A DNA stretch of 64,000 nucleotides. Source: Apium graveolens (taxonomy: Eukaryota; Streptophyta; Magnoliopsida; Apiales; Apiaceae). The notes below the pieces were generated by a model that made no database searches, was not told where the DNA came from, and saw only the letters and a list, made by a program, of their open reading frames with translations. The stretch's first letter is position 1, and every line of letters starts with the position of its first letter. The DNA is taken from assembly GCF_009905375.1 (NCBI RefSeq), contig NC_133655.1:164903995-164967994 (forward strand), in the 5' to 3' direction. A program made the position numbers and the translations under genes. Shown one piece after another: positions 24,396-35,602 of this stretch.

Positions 24396-24400
24396 GGAAC
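24396..24400. repeat. Target site duplication of composite A (right), GGAAC
   Basis: Matches 1124-1128 exactly. Removing 1129-24400 would rejoin the two parts of LTR O. Confidence 0.9.
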
Positions 24401-26347
24401 CTAGAGCATCCTCCATCTCGAGATACCCATGCAAGTTTACGAACCCAACTCTACTTACTGTTGTGTTATTAAAGGATTGTTTTATTATCATTGCATAAAT
24501 ACCATGTTTGCCATGATACATAGCTATTGAACTTTTCATAATATAGCGATGTTGTACGATAAGTATATGTATCGTAAAATATTTATTTTCGCTTTAAGCG
24601 TGATGTATAATTATAAGACCGAGAGTCGTTCGAGATTTTAAGATGAAAACCCGAAAATCATTCCGGTGATATTAGGACAATTACAAGTCCATAAAAGTAC
24701 TTTTTAAAGGGACTCAACGTCCACTTACGAAACATTAAAATACCTCGAACTTTTATCAAAATGATTTCCCAACGATCATATTCCCTCAACTATATTTTAT
24801 TATTCGAACAATAAATATTATATACCTATTCCTTTATTATAGGAGAAGTATACTCCAACAATTATTTATTTCAAAACCCGATTAAACATTAAAGATTATT
24901 GATTGCGTAGACATAAACTAGTTGAGGAATAGTATTTTAAATATTCTTTTAAAGAATAAACTCATTCGAGGTTAATTATTTATCGATTATCATTTTGTTA
25001 TTTATTAAAGGGTTTATTATGAATTAAAAATCATGGATCTTGATTTAATATACTTTCTGATTTTCGGAAAATCATTTGAATAATTTCAGATCGTCGGAGA
25101 ATATTATCTCGACTTATTTTAAATATTTTGAATATAGTTTCAAAAGAAACTCCCCCTTATATAACAAATATATTGACAACTCTCAACTCACATCCTTAGT
25201 ACTTCCTCCGAAAATTCTCGGAAGTACATATATATACGTACATATCCAAGTGTACATATCAACAAGCAATATGCTTAGGGAACAATATAAGTTCCATAAA
25301 TATGATAGGATTCTTACAAGGACAAGGAGGGGTAGACTCTAGTACTTCGTGGACAGGAGAGAATACCAATTTACTACCACATGAGAAAGCATTTCATGTA
25401 CTCATGAACATGTGGAGTATGCGTACCTGAGAGGGATGAGCGCAAAACTGTGTCTTAAGAGGGATATATGCGAAGTGTGTACCTGAGAGGGACGGACACA
25501 GAAAAGGCCCGAATGCGGCCAGGGTGATAACCAATAATAATAGGCAATCGTCCATCTACATATAGAAAAGGTTACTTTTATCGTAGTACGACTGATCATC
25601 ATATGCAGTGACTACAACGAATGTCCTATTCTTCCAATTGGAATTGTGATACAATACCGTAAGCCAAGCCTAGGTGTTGGGTTTACTATTAAGGTATTCG
25701 CATGATAATAAAATCCACTAAAGAATTGTTTTTATAAGAAGGTGTGTGTCACCAAGGAAAAACTAAATTCGAATAAAACATAATTATCATATATGATGTT
25801 TTACGTAAGTTATCATACAGTCATTTTCATACTGTACATTATTATGATGGGAATTATAGCTCACACTTGTTTTCTTAAATTGACACAACACAACAGTGAA
25901 TCAAGATGCCTACCATGAGAACCACAGCCAGGAAATGGGTAGGAAATGGCCAGCTATTTCGTAGATTGTTTGTTGCCGTACCGCAGGTAGTCCGAATAAG
26001 CTGGATTGGTTTTTAGTTGTTTTTAGTTCGGCTTATTTATAAGTATGACTTATGTAAGATAATAAATAAGAAACGTATATTTCATCAACGGACTAGCCTT
26101 ACTTAAAGGTTATTCCCCGGTAAGACTTAATTACTGTTGGGTTGTAATAATTATCACTTTGTGGTTTGATCTACTCTAGTAATGAATGGTTCGTTTCCAA
26201 GACATTACATGTAAGTGTGTGTGTGTGTGATAAATGTGGGGTCGTAAAGTGTGAGTATTTATATATTATAGTGTGAGGTAGGTGGTTTGTAGTAGTTTAG
26301 ATGGTGTGGCCTCCGAGATTCCGGACCCCGCATTTTGGGGCACCACA
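24401..26347 (+). mobile_element. LTR O, right part
   Basis: Carries the same series of landmarks as LTR A and LTR C, at lower identity. These are a tandem repeat near 25425-25490, the block CAGGGTGATAACCA then CGTCCATCTAC and AGAAAAGGTTACTT (25518-25575), the GCTCACACTTG..CACAACA block with a micro-ORF, and GGGTTGTAATAA near 26140. It ends CATTTTGGGGCACCACA, very like the end of LTR B. No primer site follows 26347, so this is a 3' LTR or a solo LTR. Confidence 0.68.
25906..26016 (+). CDS. Histone H3 tail-like micro-ORF in LTR O (36 aa)
   Basis: The ATG follows CAACACAACAGTGAATCAAG, the same acceptor-like context as in LTR A. The peptide begins MPTMRTTARKWVG. The H3 tail positions M1, T-A-R-K and G are shared, with R for K at one site. 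The frame is open for 36 codons and ends TAG at 26014-26016. It is 442 bp before the LTR end, like the copies in A and C. The match is weaker than in C; its weight comes from position and context. Confidence 0.38.
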   Translation: MPTMRTTARKWVGNGQLFRRLFVAVPQVVRISWIGF

Positions 26348-26553
26348 CCAAAACCAACATGCAAGCCCACAAATCTACCCTACATTGTACACAACCCTAC
26401 TAACTATCATTCTATGGAAAAATACGAGCATAAACTTAGCCATAATAGTCATTAACCGAGGAAAAAACAAAGAGCATAGCAGAGCAGATTTTACATATGA
26501 AATTTTAGGCAAATATTCGAACCAAAAACACATGGTAACAACTTGATGGCTAC
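26348..26553. other. Spacer between LTR O and LTR E
   Basis: About 206 bp of AT-rich DNA with no recognisable gene or repeat. It may be internal sequence of another element or unrelated DNA. Confidence 0.5.
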
Positions 26554-29431
26554 TGTAACAACTCAAATCCTGGGACAAGATTTGGTGTCACTAAACAATT
26601 TTTACATTAAATAAAATAATGAATAAATAACCCCTTAATTTCGGATCGTTTACAGGTTATGTTATGAAACAAGAATCTAACCTTCTACAATTCACAACAA
26701 CTACAATGCAAGTTTAAATACCTTTACGCTAATGTCATTGTCTTATTTTTTTAACATCTTCGTCTTCTCGCAGCGGAGATCTCTCTAACTTCTGCTGTCT
26801 AACAAAAGCTATTCACTTTTATCTTTATCTCCTTTTGAAAGAAATAAGAATTTACAAAGCAAGAGTGAGCCAAAAATGCCCAGCAAATATATAATTTGAG
26901 TTTCAAGCATTAGTATCAAAGGAAAATTTCCGGACAAAATCTTTAAACAATTTTAAAAAATTCTATTTATTTGAGGGAGTTGAGTGAATAAACGTTGGCT
27001 GTTACCAGCCTTTAATTATAAATCCAAAAGTGACAAGTGATTCCCAGATTCATCTCCTGAATCAGGGTTTTGTCAGGTTTTGGAATCATAAAACTTTTCG
27101 AGAGAGAATGTCGTTAATGACGATCAACAATAAATTAGATTGGACACTAGTTCACATTTATACCCTGCTAATCAGTCAGGATATAGTGTAGATCTATACC
27201 CAACTGTAAGATCCATTTAGATACCTAGGCAATATCGCCCAAAGGTCCGGTCCATCCCCGGCCCATAGGGTACAGCTCAGCGTTGACCCTCACAATAACT
27301 ATCTATCCCGTAGAGTATTTTGATGTCAAATCATTTTGATTTCAAAACATGCCAACTCAGGGTTCACAAATAACCCGAAAGAATGGGTATTTGCTCAAGA
27401 GAGCAATCGATAATATATGAACAATAATGAAAGGAACTTGTGTGGTAAGAGTACTTGCAGCGAAATATAAAATAGTTAACTATTCTGAACTTAGAATAGG
27501 AATGAAGTAATAATTGTAGTATTTTACGAGAAAAATAAGGAATACTTGCCTTGGTAAGCTTTAATCGCTATTATAGGTTGACTTCGGACCGACATGAACG
27601 TTCGGCTTTATCGTCAAACTACAATCCTACTCTGGATACGATCCCAATACTCAGGTCCTTCGATTGGAACCTCGATGAGATCGATGATTAATCACTAGAT
27701 CATTCCTAGTCCAACGTGACTCCTCGGGTCTTCCGACTAGGACCTACAGGGTTGAAATACCCTAATTCAGATAATCGTCACGCTTAACATAACACCACTA
27801 TCCTATTCTACCCATACGATTTCATAACCCAACTCATATTTATATGTATTATTGGAATATACATAGCAATTATGGTTCACATCTTCGAAACTCGGTTCGG
27901 TATTTATTTTCGGAAAGTATGTATACTCGTTGTTTTAAAAAATAGGGTAATCGATTATTTACAAAATATCTTATCTCAACCCGTAATTAAGTTCGTATAA
28001 TATAATTATATGGTTGTTTGACATCTCCGATAATTATAGGTTACGTTCCCGTATTTTCGGAATTAATTTCCCGAAAATCGGGCAACGTCTCCTTTGTTTA
28101 TTGGTCTACCAGTCGAAATAATTTGACGTCAACAATTCAACAATTAATCCAATTTCACAACCAACAATCCCAATATTCAAAAATCCCAATCACCGACACG
28201 AATTTAATTATTAATTATTATTCATATTTTTATGTTTTTATTTGTGGGACTCAGATTATATCATCACAATCCACCGTCGGCTCGCCGAGGCTCATCGCTG
28301 ACGGCGATAAAATTCGCGGGTTCCCGTTTATAACGGACGTCCGACACGAATTTCACCGATTAATTATGATAATCCCGCACGAATTTATTTATATCACAAA
28401 ACCTTAATCAAATAAATCCTGCAGTAAATAAAATAAATTAATTAATAACTAATCTCGAATTACAACCGGACCAGACAGAATCAGCTGAGATCAATAACAC
28501 AGAACACAAATCACGCGCCCCCACGCGCGCAACACACACATCGCACATACACATACTTATATATATACGAACAATAGATGCCAGGACGGGGTTATCTCCG
28601 GGAACAAACCGAAAATAGAGGCGGCGATCAGAAAAATTCGCAGCGGCGGCGGTGTTACCACCGGAAAAAAAAGGAAACAACGGCGGCAAAACGGCAGCCT
28701 GGAACAGCAGGAGAAACAGAAAGGAAAATAGAGGGGAGAGAGGAAAGAAAAAGGAGAGATGAAGAATGAGGGCAGGAGAGATTTGTGAGAGATTGAGAGG
28801 AGAGGAATTGGGATGAGAGGGGTAAAAGAATGCGTACACGCGAGATAGAGACACAGGGTGCTATGTTCTCTCTTTCTTTTTTTTCTGTAAATTCATATTT
28901 GGTACATTTTTGTTTATTTCGTGAATTCCAAGCCTAATTTTTATTCCGTTATTTGCGATTTAACATCCTATTTCACAGACAAAAACAATTCGAAATAATT
29001 CCAAATAACCCTTAAAATCTCCCAAATATTTAAAAATTAATAAAATAAAGTTTTCATAATTTTTAAAACATTTTTAAATTGCACATCAGACCCACATTAA
29101 ACGAATTAACGAACAAACGCGCGGGTGAATAAAAACTAGAAAATTTTCGGAGTAATTTTAAAATTCTCGAAATATTCCAAACTTAATAAAATATAGATTT
29201 CATAATTTTTGAAGAATTATGGAATTAAATACTGATTTTTTCAATTAAATGAAATCAGAAAATCATTTAAAGATGAATAATCAATAAAATATTGATTTCT
29301 ACATTTTATAAACTCCTAAAATAATAAATTAAATATAAAGCAACAACAATAATTTTATAGATAATTTTAGCATTTATAAGAATAAATATTCAATAAAATT
29401 ATTTTAAAAACAATATAATGCCATATAGTTC
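26554..29431 (-). mobile_element. LTR of element E, 3' portion (minus strand), split by the copia insertion
   Basis: The plus-strand left edge is TGTAACAACTC, so on the minus strand the LTR ends GAGTTGTTACA, in the style of the other LTRs here. Together with 58214-58780 it totals about 3.45 kb, close to the 3.40 kb LTR of B. It holds a purine-rich tract (28720-28820, pyrimidine-rich on the minus strand) and otherwise AT-rich non-coding DNA. A 138-codon minus frame at 28438-28854 reads through the pyrimidine tract and is low-complexity, so I do not call it a gene. Confidence 0.72.
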
Positions 29432-29740
29432 CAAATTATAAAATGTTCTATCTTAATAATATATAAGTGTTTGATTTGCAAAGTGTGGAATAAGAAGTTA
29501 GTAAAATCAAAACACAAGTAATTAAAAACACAAGTCTTTAAAAACTTTCTGGTGGATTTGAATGTATCCACCAGAGATATATATTATATCAAGAGAACTC
29601 TGTGTAGCAAGATTTGCTCATAGCTACTTACAAATATGAACAACTAAATTTTTAGAGAAATGCTAAGAATATAGCTTATAAATGTTTCTCTGAGAATATT
29701 CTTACTTAGTGTTCTTATTGTTCTATTTGCTACTTATTGG

Positions 29741-29748
29741 TTTATATA
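29741..29748 (-). promoter_or_regulatory. Candidate TATA box of the copia 3' LTR
   Basis: TATATAAA on the minus strand inside the LTR. The matching site in the 5' LTR is at 57589-57596. The position suits LTR transcription, but no start site can be shown. Confidence 0.45.
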
Positions 29749-29975
29749 TCACCAAGATTACAAAGTAATAAGACAAGATAATAAAACAAAACATATCAAG
29801 TCTAATACTATGCTCCTTCATTACTCTATTCCAACATCTTTGAATATCTTCATAATAGCATGGAAATGACAATGCTTCTTTGTTCTCTAAAACCCAGTTG
29901 AATAGGCTTCCACATTCCTTTTGCATACACTCGACGCATGTGACCGTGTTGTCACTGTCAACTGATGTTTGAATT

Positions 29976-30312
29976 GATTATCCGTCGGGTACATGATCAT
30001 CCGTCGGGTTGCCTAGTTGATCATCCATCGAGTGGCATTGTTGTTTATCCGTCGGGTAGCTATCTGGCACTTGACTTCATTTCATTTATACAGAATTACA
30101 AGACATCATCTATGTATAATTAATCAACCTATTCTGCATATCTAATTAAAGTGAACTTGACTTTAGTGCTACTATAGAATCTAAACAAGGTGTATGCAGA
30201 AATGTGCTATAGACTCATTATTACATAAGCTGCTCACTCGATGGATAATTGATCATCATCCGTCGGGACTATATTGAGTCATCCGTCGGGACTATATTCG
30301 TTATCCGTCGAG
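29976..30312. repeat. Cluster of ATCCGTCGGG/ATCCGTCGAG motifs, copia 3' LTR
   Basis: Copies near 29979, 29999, 30024 (ATCCATCGAG), 30047, 30260, 30283 and 30303, plus an inverted CTCGATGGAT near 30239. The inverted and direct copies near 30239-30268 form an imperfect palindrome. The same motif recurs in the other LTR, in the untranslated DNA after pol, and within coding sequence. Confidence 0.85.
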
Positions 30313-30390
30313 TGCTACATTTTTCACTAAGTAAAATCTACTAATGTGTTTTGTTAATGAAATCATCAAGTTCACAACATATTCACAACA

Positions 30391-30404
30391 ATCTCCCCCA
30401 ATTT
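30391..30404 (-). other. Polypurine tract of the copia
   Basis: On the minus strand AAATTGGGGGAGAT lies directly before the LTR start TGTTGTGAAT. This fixes the orientation of the element and identifies the left LTR as the 3' LTR. Confidence 0.85.
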
Positions 30405-30452
30405 ATGTCTACTGGAATTGTAGCCATAAATTAAGAGAAACTTGATGATAAC

Positions 30453-30457
30453 AAAAC
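30453..30457. repeat. Target site duplication of element B (left), AAAAC
   Basis: AAAAC precedes TGTAATATC, and the same bases follow the 3' LTR at 47016-47020. The copia 3' untranslated DNA (30405-30452) continues at 47021. Confidence 0.9.
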
Positions 30458-33400
30458 TGTAATATCTGGGACATATTGTGTAATTATTTTTGCTAATAAA
30501 TAAATATTATGCATGTTTCGTATTTATTTTATGAAGTATTTGTTAAGTGGTATATGTGTTTAGATGTTTAAAAATAATATTAATTGAGTATTTTAATTTT
30601 TATATGTCCAAAATTAAATATAGATAATTGTCATATCTTCCTATTTATTTTTATGTTGATTTATGATTTTATAGGAAATTTATGGATTCTATAAATTCTT
30701 TTTCCGAGTATATATAAACTATTTTATTCAATCGGGAACCAACCGACGTCACCCGTTTTTATGTTTTTATAAGCCAAAACTCTTTCGAGAACTCCTTCCT
30801 AACCTAATTCCAATATTCCGAGCATTTTCCATGTTTCGACTTTTTCGATCCGGCGTACGGTTTGTCCTGTGCGGGTCCCGGCGCAATATTTTTGATACAT
30901 TATTCATTTCGGTAAATCAATAAAACTCGTATTTTTGATAAACAGAATCTTTTTATTAAGCTATTATAATTATCATCTCGTAAAACGTATAACCAGGCGC
31001 TGAAACCAAGACCGCAGTACAAATTGTACTAATTTGGATAATTATCCCGAAAACCGGTACGGTTTGGATCTGTTTTTATAAATAAACGTACCATTTTATA
31101 TCCGGAATGATCCAACGGGATACAAATTTTCCGTAATTATAAATAGCCTTTACCGTATTTTATTTCGTACCAAAAATCATTTGCAAACAGTAATTATAGA
31201 ATTTTACAGAGAAAATTCATATATTCATATAATCTTCTGAAAATCAAACCAGCTTTTGAAGGTGTTAGTGATCTCTGTTTTCAAAGCTCGAGTAACAAAA
31301 TCGAAGGGTTTGAGGAGTACTTTCAGATTCTGGAACTCGTTTTACTGCAGAATCAAAGGTTGATTTTATATATTTTTATTTATTTTCAAATTATTATGAT
31401 TAAAAATATGAATTTTTGTACGGATGATTGTTTGAATGATTTGATGCTTGCATGTTGTAGAGCTTGTTTTCCTGATGATTTTCATATGTCTTATGACTGA
31501 TTTGGAGTTCAATAACATGTTCAAAATTGAGTTTAATTTTCGAATTTTAAAATTAGGGTTTATACCTCGTATGAATGTTCTTAATTGAAATTTAGGGCTT
31601 TTTGTTCTAGGGGTTATGAGATGTTGAGGTATAGTGGGTTTTGTTCCTCATGAAATTTGCAATCGATTGATGTATAGCTCTTTAACGGATGATTGATGTA
31701 TAATCGATTGTTGTGTTTTGAAATTTAAGTCGGGTCACCGGAAACCGGCGAACTTCCCAACCATTTTCCGGCCAACCCAAGGGTTATCTGTGAGATTTAA
31801 TTGCAGGTTTATGTTTCTTGTGAATTGTAGATGTAATCTGGAGGTTGTAAAGGTGTAACGGTGCCAGAGACAAGTTCTCCGGCGGACCCGTCGTTTTCCG
31901 GCGGAGTGAACTGCAAAATTGCAGTTTAGCCCTTGTATTTTTGTAGGTGATGAAGTTTGGTCCCCCAGGTTACCAGAATTTGCGTATTTTGGATTCCTGT
32001 TTTAAAATTATGTAAAAATTATATTTTCTATTTATTAATTATAAAAATCCGTTTTTAATTTCTGAAAATTCCAAAAAAACATTATTTTAATTCCAAAAAT
32101 TATTTTTAATTCAAAAATAAATCTGAATTAAATTAATTAATAATTAATTGATTAATTGATCAATTAATTCGAAAATTAATTGATTAACTGATTTAATTAA
32201 TTATTAATTGATTTTAATTAATTAATTAATTTGATTTAATTATTTAAAAATGATTTAAAAATTCTGAAAAATAGTTTCGAGCTTTAAAATATTATTTTAA
32301 ATTGTTTCCAAGGCTCGATAATTATTATAAAATTGTTTTGAAGCCAGATTTGGTCAACTGAACCCTGTTTATTGTTTCGAAATTGATCCAACGACCCGTT
32401 TTAATTCCGAAAAATGTTTTAAAAATCATATTAAATCCCCGAAAGCCTGTTTATGACCCAAGACTCCTTTATAAATGATATATCATTGATTGTTTAACGT
32501 GCTACATGTTATATGTGACTTGTTGTTTGACTTTCGGTATATATGTTCGATGTTTATTTGTTTTTAGCGTGGCTTTCAATCCGTTAGTTGGATTTGGGTG
32601 AAACGAAGGGTTGATAGAAGTATACACCGAATAGAATTTTATGAGTTAAGTATTGATAGATGCTTATGATATGTGTGCAGAAGAGGCAAGGCATAGGAAA
32701 GGGAAGCAGATAGTCGAGGAGTAGACGGTTGTGATTGAAAGTTAGTGAAGTATAGCAAGCTAGTGCCAGGCAAGTGTTCTGAACTTTCTCGAGATATATT
32801 GTAGTTGATTAATGGTCTTGTTTCATATTGCATGTGCTTTGAAGCACTAAACCCTAAACCTTATTCTTTCTGAACCATTTATTATTGTATACCCGAATAC
32901 GAATCACATATATATAATACTACTCCACAAATACATAAAAACTATATACCAACTACTGAATCAGATTGCTTACATATTCAATCCATTGTACCTTATGCTT
33001 TGAAAGATCAAATCCTTATAACCTTGAAACTTTGATTCCTTTGTTACCCAATTCTTTCATTACCTGACAGCCATTCTTTGAAATTACCATATTGTTCCTT
33101 TGTGAAGATTGAAACCATCTTATTATTAAAGATCCGATGTTTCTTATGATTCTGTTTATTGCTTTACATTGTTTATTCTATAATTATGTTAGAATTGGAT
33201 TGTTTTATAAAATTGTGGACCAGATTCATGGTCAGACCAGATTGGTGGTCAAGTTTGGCCAATGTGTGCCTTGGATCCAGTAATTAGAGCAGAGCTGTGT
33301 GCCTAGCTCGGGGTTAGTGCGTGACTGATCAGTAGCCTAACCTTGGTTTTAAAATAAAAATATAATATCCAATTCTAAATCATTATTCATTATTCACCTG

Positions 33401-33855
33401 ATACCATAACTCTTTTCACTTGATGATCATTATTCTCAGTCTTGTCATTGTGACTTGCTGAGCTAGTTAGCTCATTTGTGTGATGTTGTTTATGTTCTTT
33501 TCCAGTTAAGAAGAAACCAGTTGGTAGCGAGGATCCCCAATCCAGTGTGAGAGCTAGGGGTCCAGGTTGATCGAGTTAAGCTAGCTGATGGATTTTGAGA
33601 TAGTTTAAGTTTGTAAAAGTTTGTGTTAATGTTTAATATTCAGTTATGAGTTTGAATAGTTGGGATTTGGACGTTTGTAATATAAAGTGTGTGTGTGGCT
33701 TGTGTACATACTTTAACCTGTTGCGGTTCGTGGTAGTTGGTAAGTAGGGTCACTGCATATTATTATAATCTTTATTAAATTTATAAGCAGGTTATAAATA
33801 AGATGTGTGTGTGTGTGGACCCCAAACTTCTGACCCGGGTTTGGAGGGCGCCACA
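30458..33855 (+). mobile_element. 5' LTR of element B (3398 bp)
   Basis: Starts TGTAATATCTGGGAC and ends GGAGGGCGCCACA. It is AT-rich with a (GT)n run near 33800-33815. A block TGGCCAATGTGTGCC (33256-33270) is shared with solo LTR C. At the place where A, O and C have a micro-ORF, it has an acceptor-like CTTTTCCAGTTAAG (33498-33511) but no ATG, so the H3-like frame is absent. Confidence 0.93.
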
Positions 33856-33859
33856 GGTT

Positions 33860-33872
33860 TGGTATCAGAGCC
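33860..33872 (+). other. Primer binding site of element B
   Basis: TGGTATCAGAGCC, complementary to the initiator tRNA-Met 3' end, four bases after the LTR end. Confidence 0.92.
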
Positions 33873-35033
33873 ACATGTTATAAGTCACTAACACAAGCCT
33901 AGGTTGACAGGAATGGGTAGAGGGTTAGGATTAGAAGTAAGAAATAGAAAGATAGAACGTCGAGAGGTTGAGTGTTAAGGTATAACAGGTATTAGTATAA
34001 TTCGTGTTGTGGTTCGAGATTCTTATATTGCGATATGATTTCAGATAGCAGCGATGACCGACTTTTTCATCTCTGTATTAGTTGATCACTCACAGCCCTC
34101 AGTTGGAGGACCATCTTCAGATCCATATCCTGTTGTACCACCAGTGTTGGCTATTTTACATCCACCTGTGTTGCAGCCCATACCACTGTAGGCTATTCCA
34201 CCCCCAGGCATGAGACCACCTATCAGAGGACCCCCACATGCTGATTCAGGTCTTATTTGTCACTCAGTTACAGGTGTACCTTTTTAGTTCTCTTCCTATC
34301 CTGTCCCATATCATCAGTTTGAGGCTTGCCTTATGGAGCAGCGATTCGTACGGGGTCAGATTTAGGAGTTATTACATATTATGCGTACTAGAGAGGTTGG
34401 GAGTGGTGAGAGGCGACTCAAAGAGAAACTCCAGGTATTTCGGAGAGCAGCTGCTGTGAGGATTGCTGAGGCTACTCATGAGGATATCACCCCTGATTTT
34501 CTTGTGGAGTGGGCTAAGTAGGTTCTGGAGGAGCTTGAGGAGATTGGAGGACCAAACTTGCCATGAGCTAGAGGCACAGAGATGGAGATGCTGATCAGTG
34601 ATGTTGTGGTTGTTTAGTATGTACAGTAGTGCGTAGTATGTATCAGTAGACTTTTGGGTTGTATTTGTAGACTAGATCTGCTGACTAGTGAGTAGGTTTG
34701 TTGTACCCTTTTGCTTTTTCTTCCGAAGCATCTTTACGCTTGTACTACCTAGAACTTTTTATCTATATATATCAGTACCTTTTCCTTTCCAGCATTATCA
34801 TTTACAGTACTGCACCTATTTTAATTTACTTTATTTATTGCACCAATTATAGCCCTGTGATACCATATACCCTGTCCCCTTAACTTTGTATATTCTGTAA
34901 AGAAGCATACAATTTACTTAGTTCAACTGTTACAACTGTATTCAAAAAGAGATATTTCTGTTTTACAAAACTTTTCTTTTATGTAAAGGATTTGATTTAA
35001 AAGCTAAATAAGTTGTTTGATTCTTTACAGAAA
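33873..35033 (+). other. Leader of element B, no clear gene
   Basis: About 1.16 kb between primer site and the first gag ATG. Short frames only. It ends with TTCTTTACAG just before AAAATG, which looks like a splice acceptor, as also seen upstream of the LTR micro-ORFs. No function is assigned. Confidence 0.5.
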
Positions 35034-35204
35034 ATGCCTCCCAGAAGAAATACCCGCACCAACACCCAGAATGAAGAAACCAACAACAACAATAACAACC
35101 AAGATGATACTAACCAGAATGCAGACCCAGGACCCATAGACCCAGCAATAGCCCAGATTCTCCAAATCTTGGCCCAACAAACAGTTCACTTGACTCAACA
35201 ATAA
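35034..35204 (+). pseudogene. gag: gag, N-terminal fragment (element B)
   Basis: The ATG at 35034 begins MPPRRNTRTNTQ, an N/Q/D-rich start common in chromovirus gag. The frame stops at TAA (35202-35204) after about 56 codons, and coding similarity continues beyond the stop until 35286, where solo LTR C interrupts it. The chosen start follows an acceptor-like TTTACAG. An upstream in-frame ATG at 35013 is less likely because the similarity starts at MPPRR. Confidence 0.75.
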
Positions 35205-35281
35205 CAAAGACAGACCAATCCCCAGGTACGTTCAAACTTTTCAGGCAGTATACCCACCAGAATTTAAGGGTTCCCTAGATC

Positions 35282-35286
35282 CGATT
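35282..35286. repeat. Target site duplication of solo LTR C (left), CGATT
   Basis: CGATT is repeated at 39345-39349. Coding similarity to gag resumes right after the second copy. Confidence 0.88.
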
Positions 35287-35446
35287 TGTGACGGACCCAC
35301 TAATACTATCTAACTATAATAGTAATGAAGATAAATAAAGTAGTAAAGGATTACAACTAGTTAATATTACAGAACCATAAATTCCAAGTCCCCGAATCCA
35401 CAGGTAAGAGTTTGAAAAACATCTAAACAACTAATAATACAAAAGT

Positions 35447-35602
35447 CTAATATCCAAGGTCAAATATATCTACAAATTTTAAATTCCCAAAGGTTCTATA
35501 AACCTTAAGGAACAACCAGTTCCCTACCTGCTCCAACATCTGACGGTATGCATACCCTGAACCACCACAATTCTTACGCGCAGTCTGCTTGAAACGAGGC
35601 AT
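35447..35602 (-). CDS. Histone H3 tail-like micro-ORF in solo LTR C (51 aa)
   Basis: On the minus strand, CACTTCAGTTAAGCCCGAAG precedes an ATG at 35602, and the frame runs 51 codons to a stop at 35447. The peptide begins MPRFKQTARKNCGG. Against the H3 tail start MARTKQTARKSTGG, 10 of 14 positions agree, including the block K-Q-T-A-R-K and the G-G pair, and an R-Q pair follows near the place of H3 R-K-Q. This is the strongest of the three family matches. The rest of the peptide (WLFLKVYRTF and on) does not look like H3. An in-frame ATG exists at 35638, but the acceptor-like AG falls between the two, favouring 35602. Expression is unproven. Confidence 0.55.
   Translation of the reverse strand: MPRFKQTARKNCGGSGYAYRQMLEQVGNWLFLKVYRTFGNLKFVDIFDLGY

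Larger units (their letters stand above)
29432..30390 (-). mobile_element. 3' LTR of the copia (minus strand, truncated at its end)
   Basis: On the minus strand it starts TGTTGTGAATATG at 30390, next to the polypurine tract. Compared with the other LTR it lacks the last 67 bases (57214-57280), so its end is cut off at 29432. It contains seven or so copies of the ATCCGTCGGG-type motif, including an extra copy near 30281 not seen in the other LTR. Confidence 0.9.

Noticed and set aside
26750..26800. H3-like micro-ORF in LTR E (minus)
   Set aside because: An AAGATG occurs in a similar place, but the frame stops after a few codons (M-L-K-K).
28438..28854. 138-codon minus-strand open frame
   Set aside because: It reads through a pyrimidine-rich tract in LTR E, giving low-complexity F/L/S/P-rich sequence. 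No similarity to any retroelement protein and no conservation in the related LTR.
33498..33560. H3-like micro-ORF in LTR B
   Set aside because: The acceptor-like CAG-TTAAG is there, but no ATG follows and the reading KKKPVGSED does not resemble the H3 tail.
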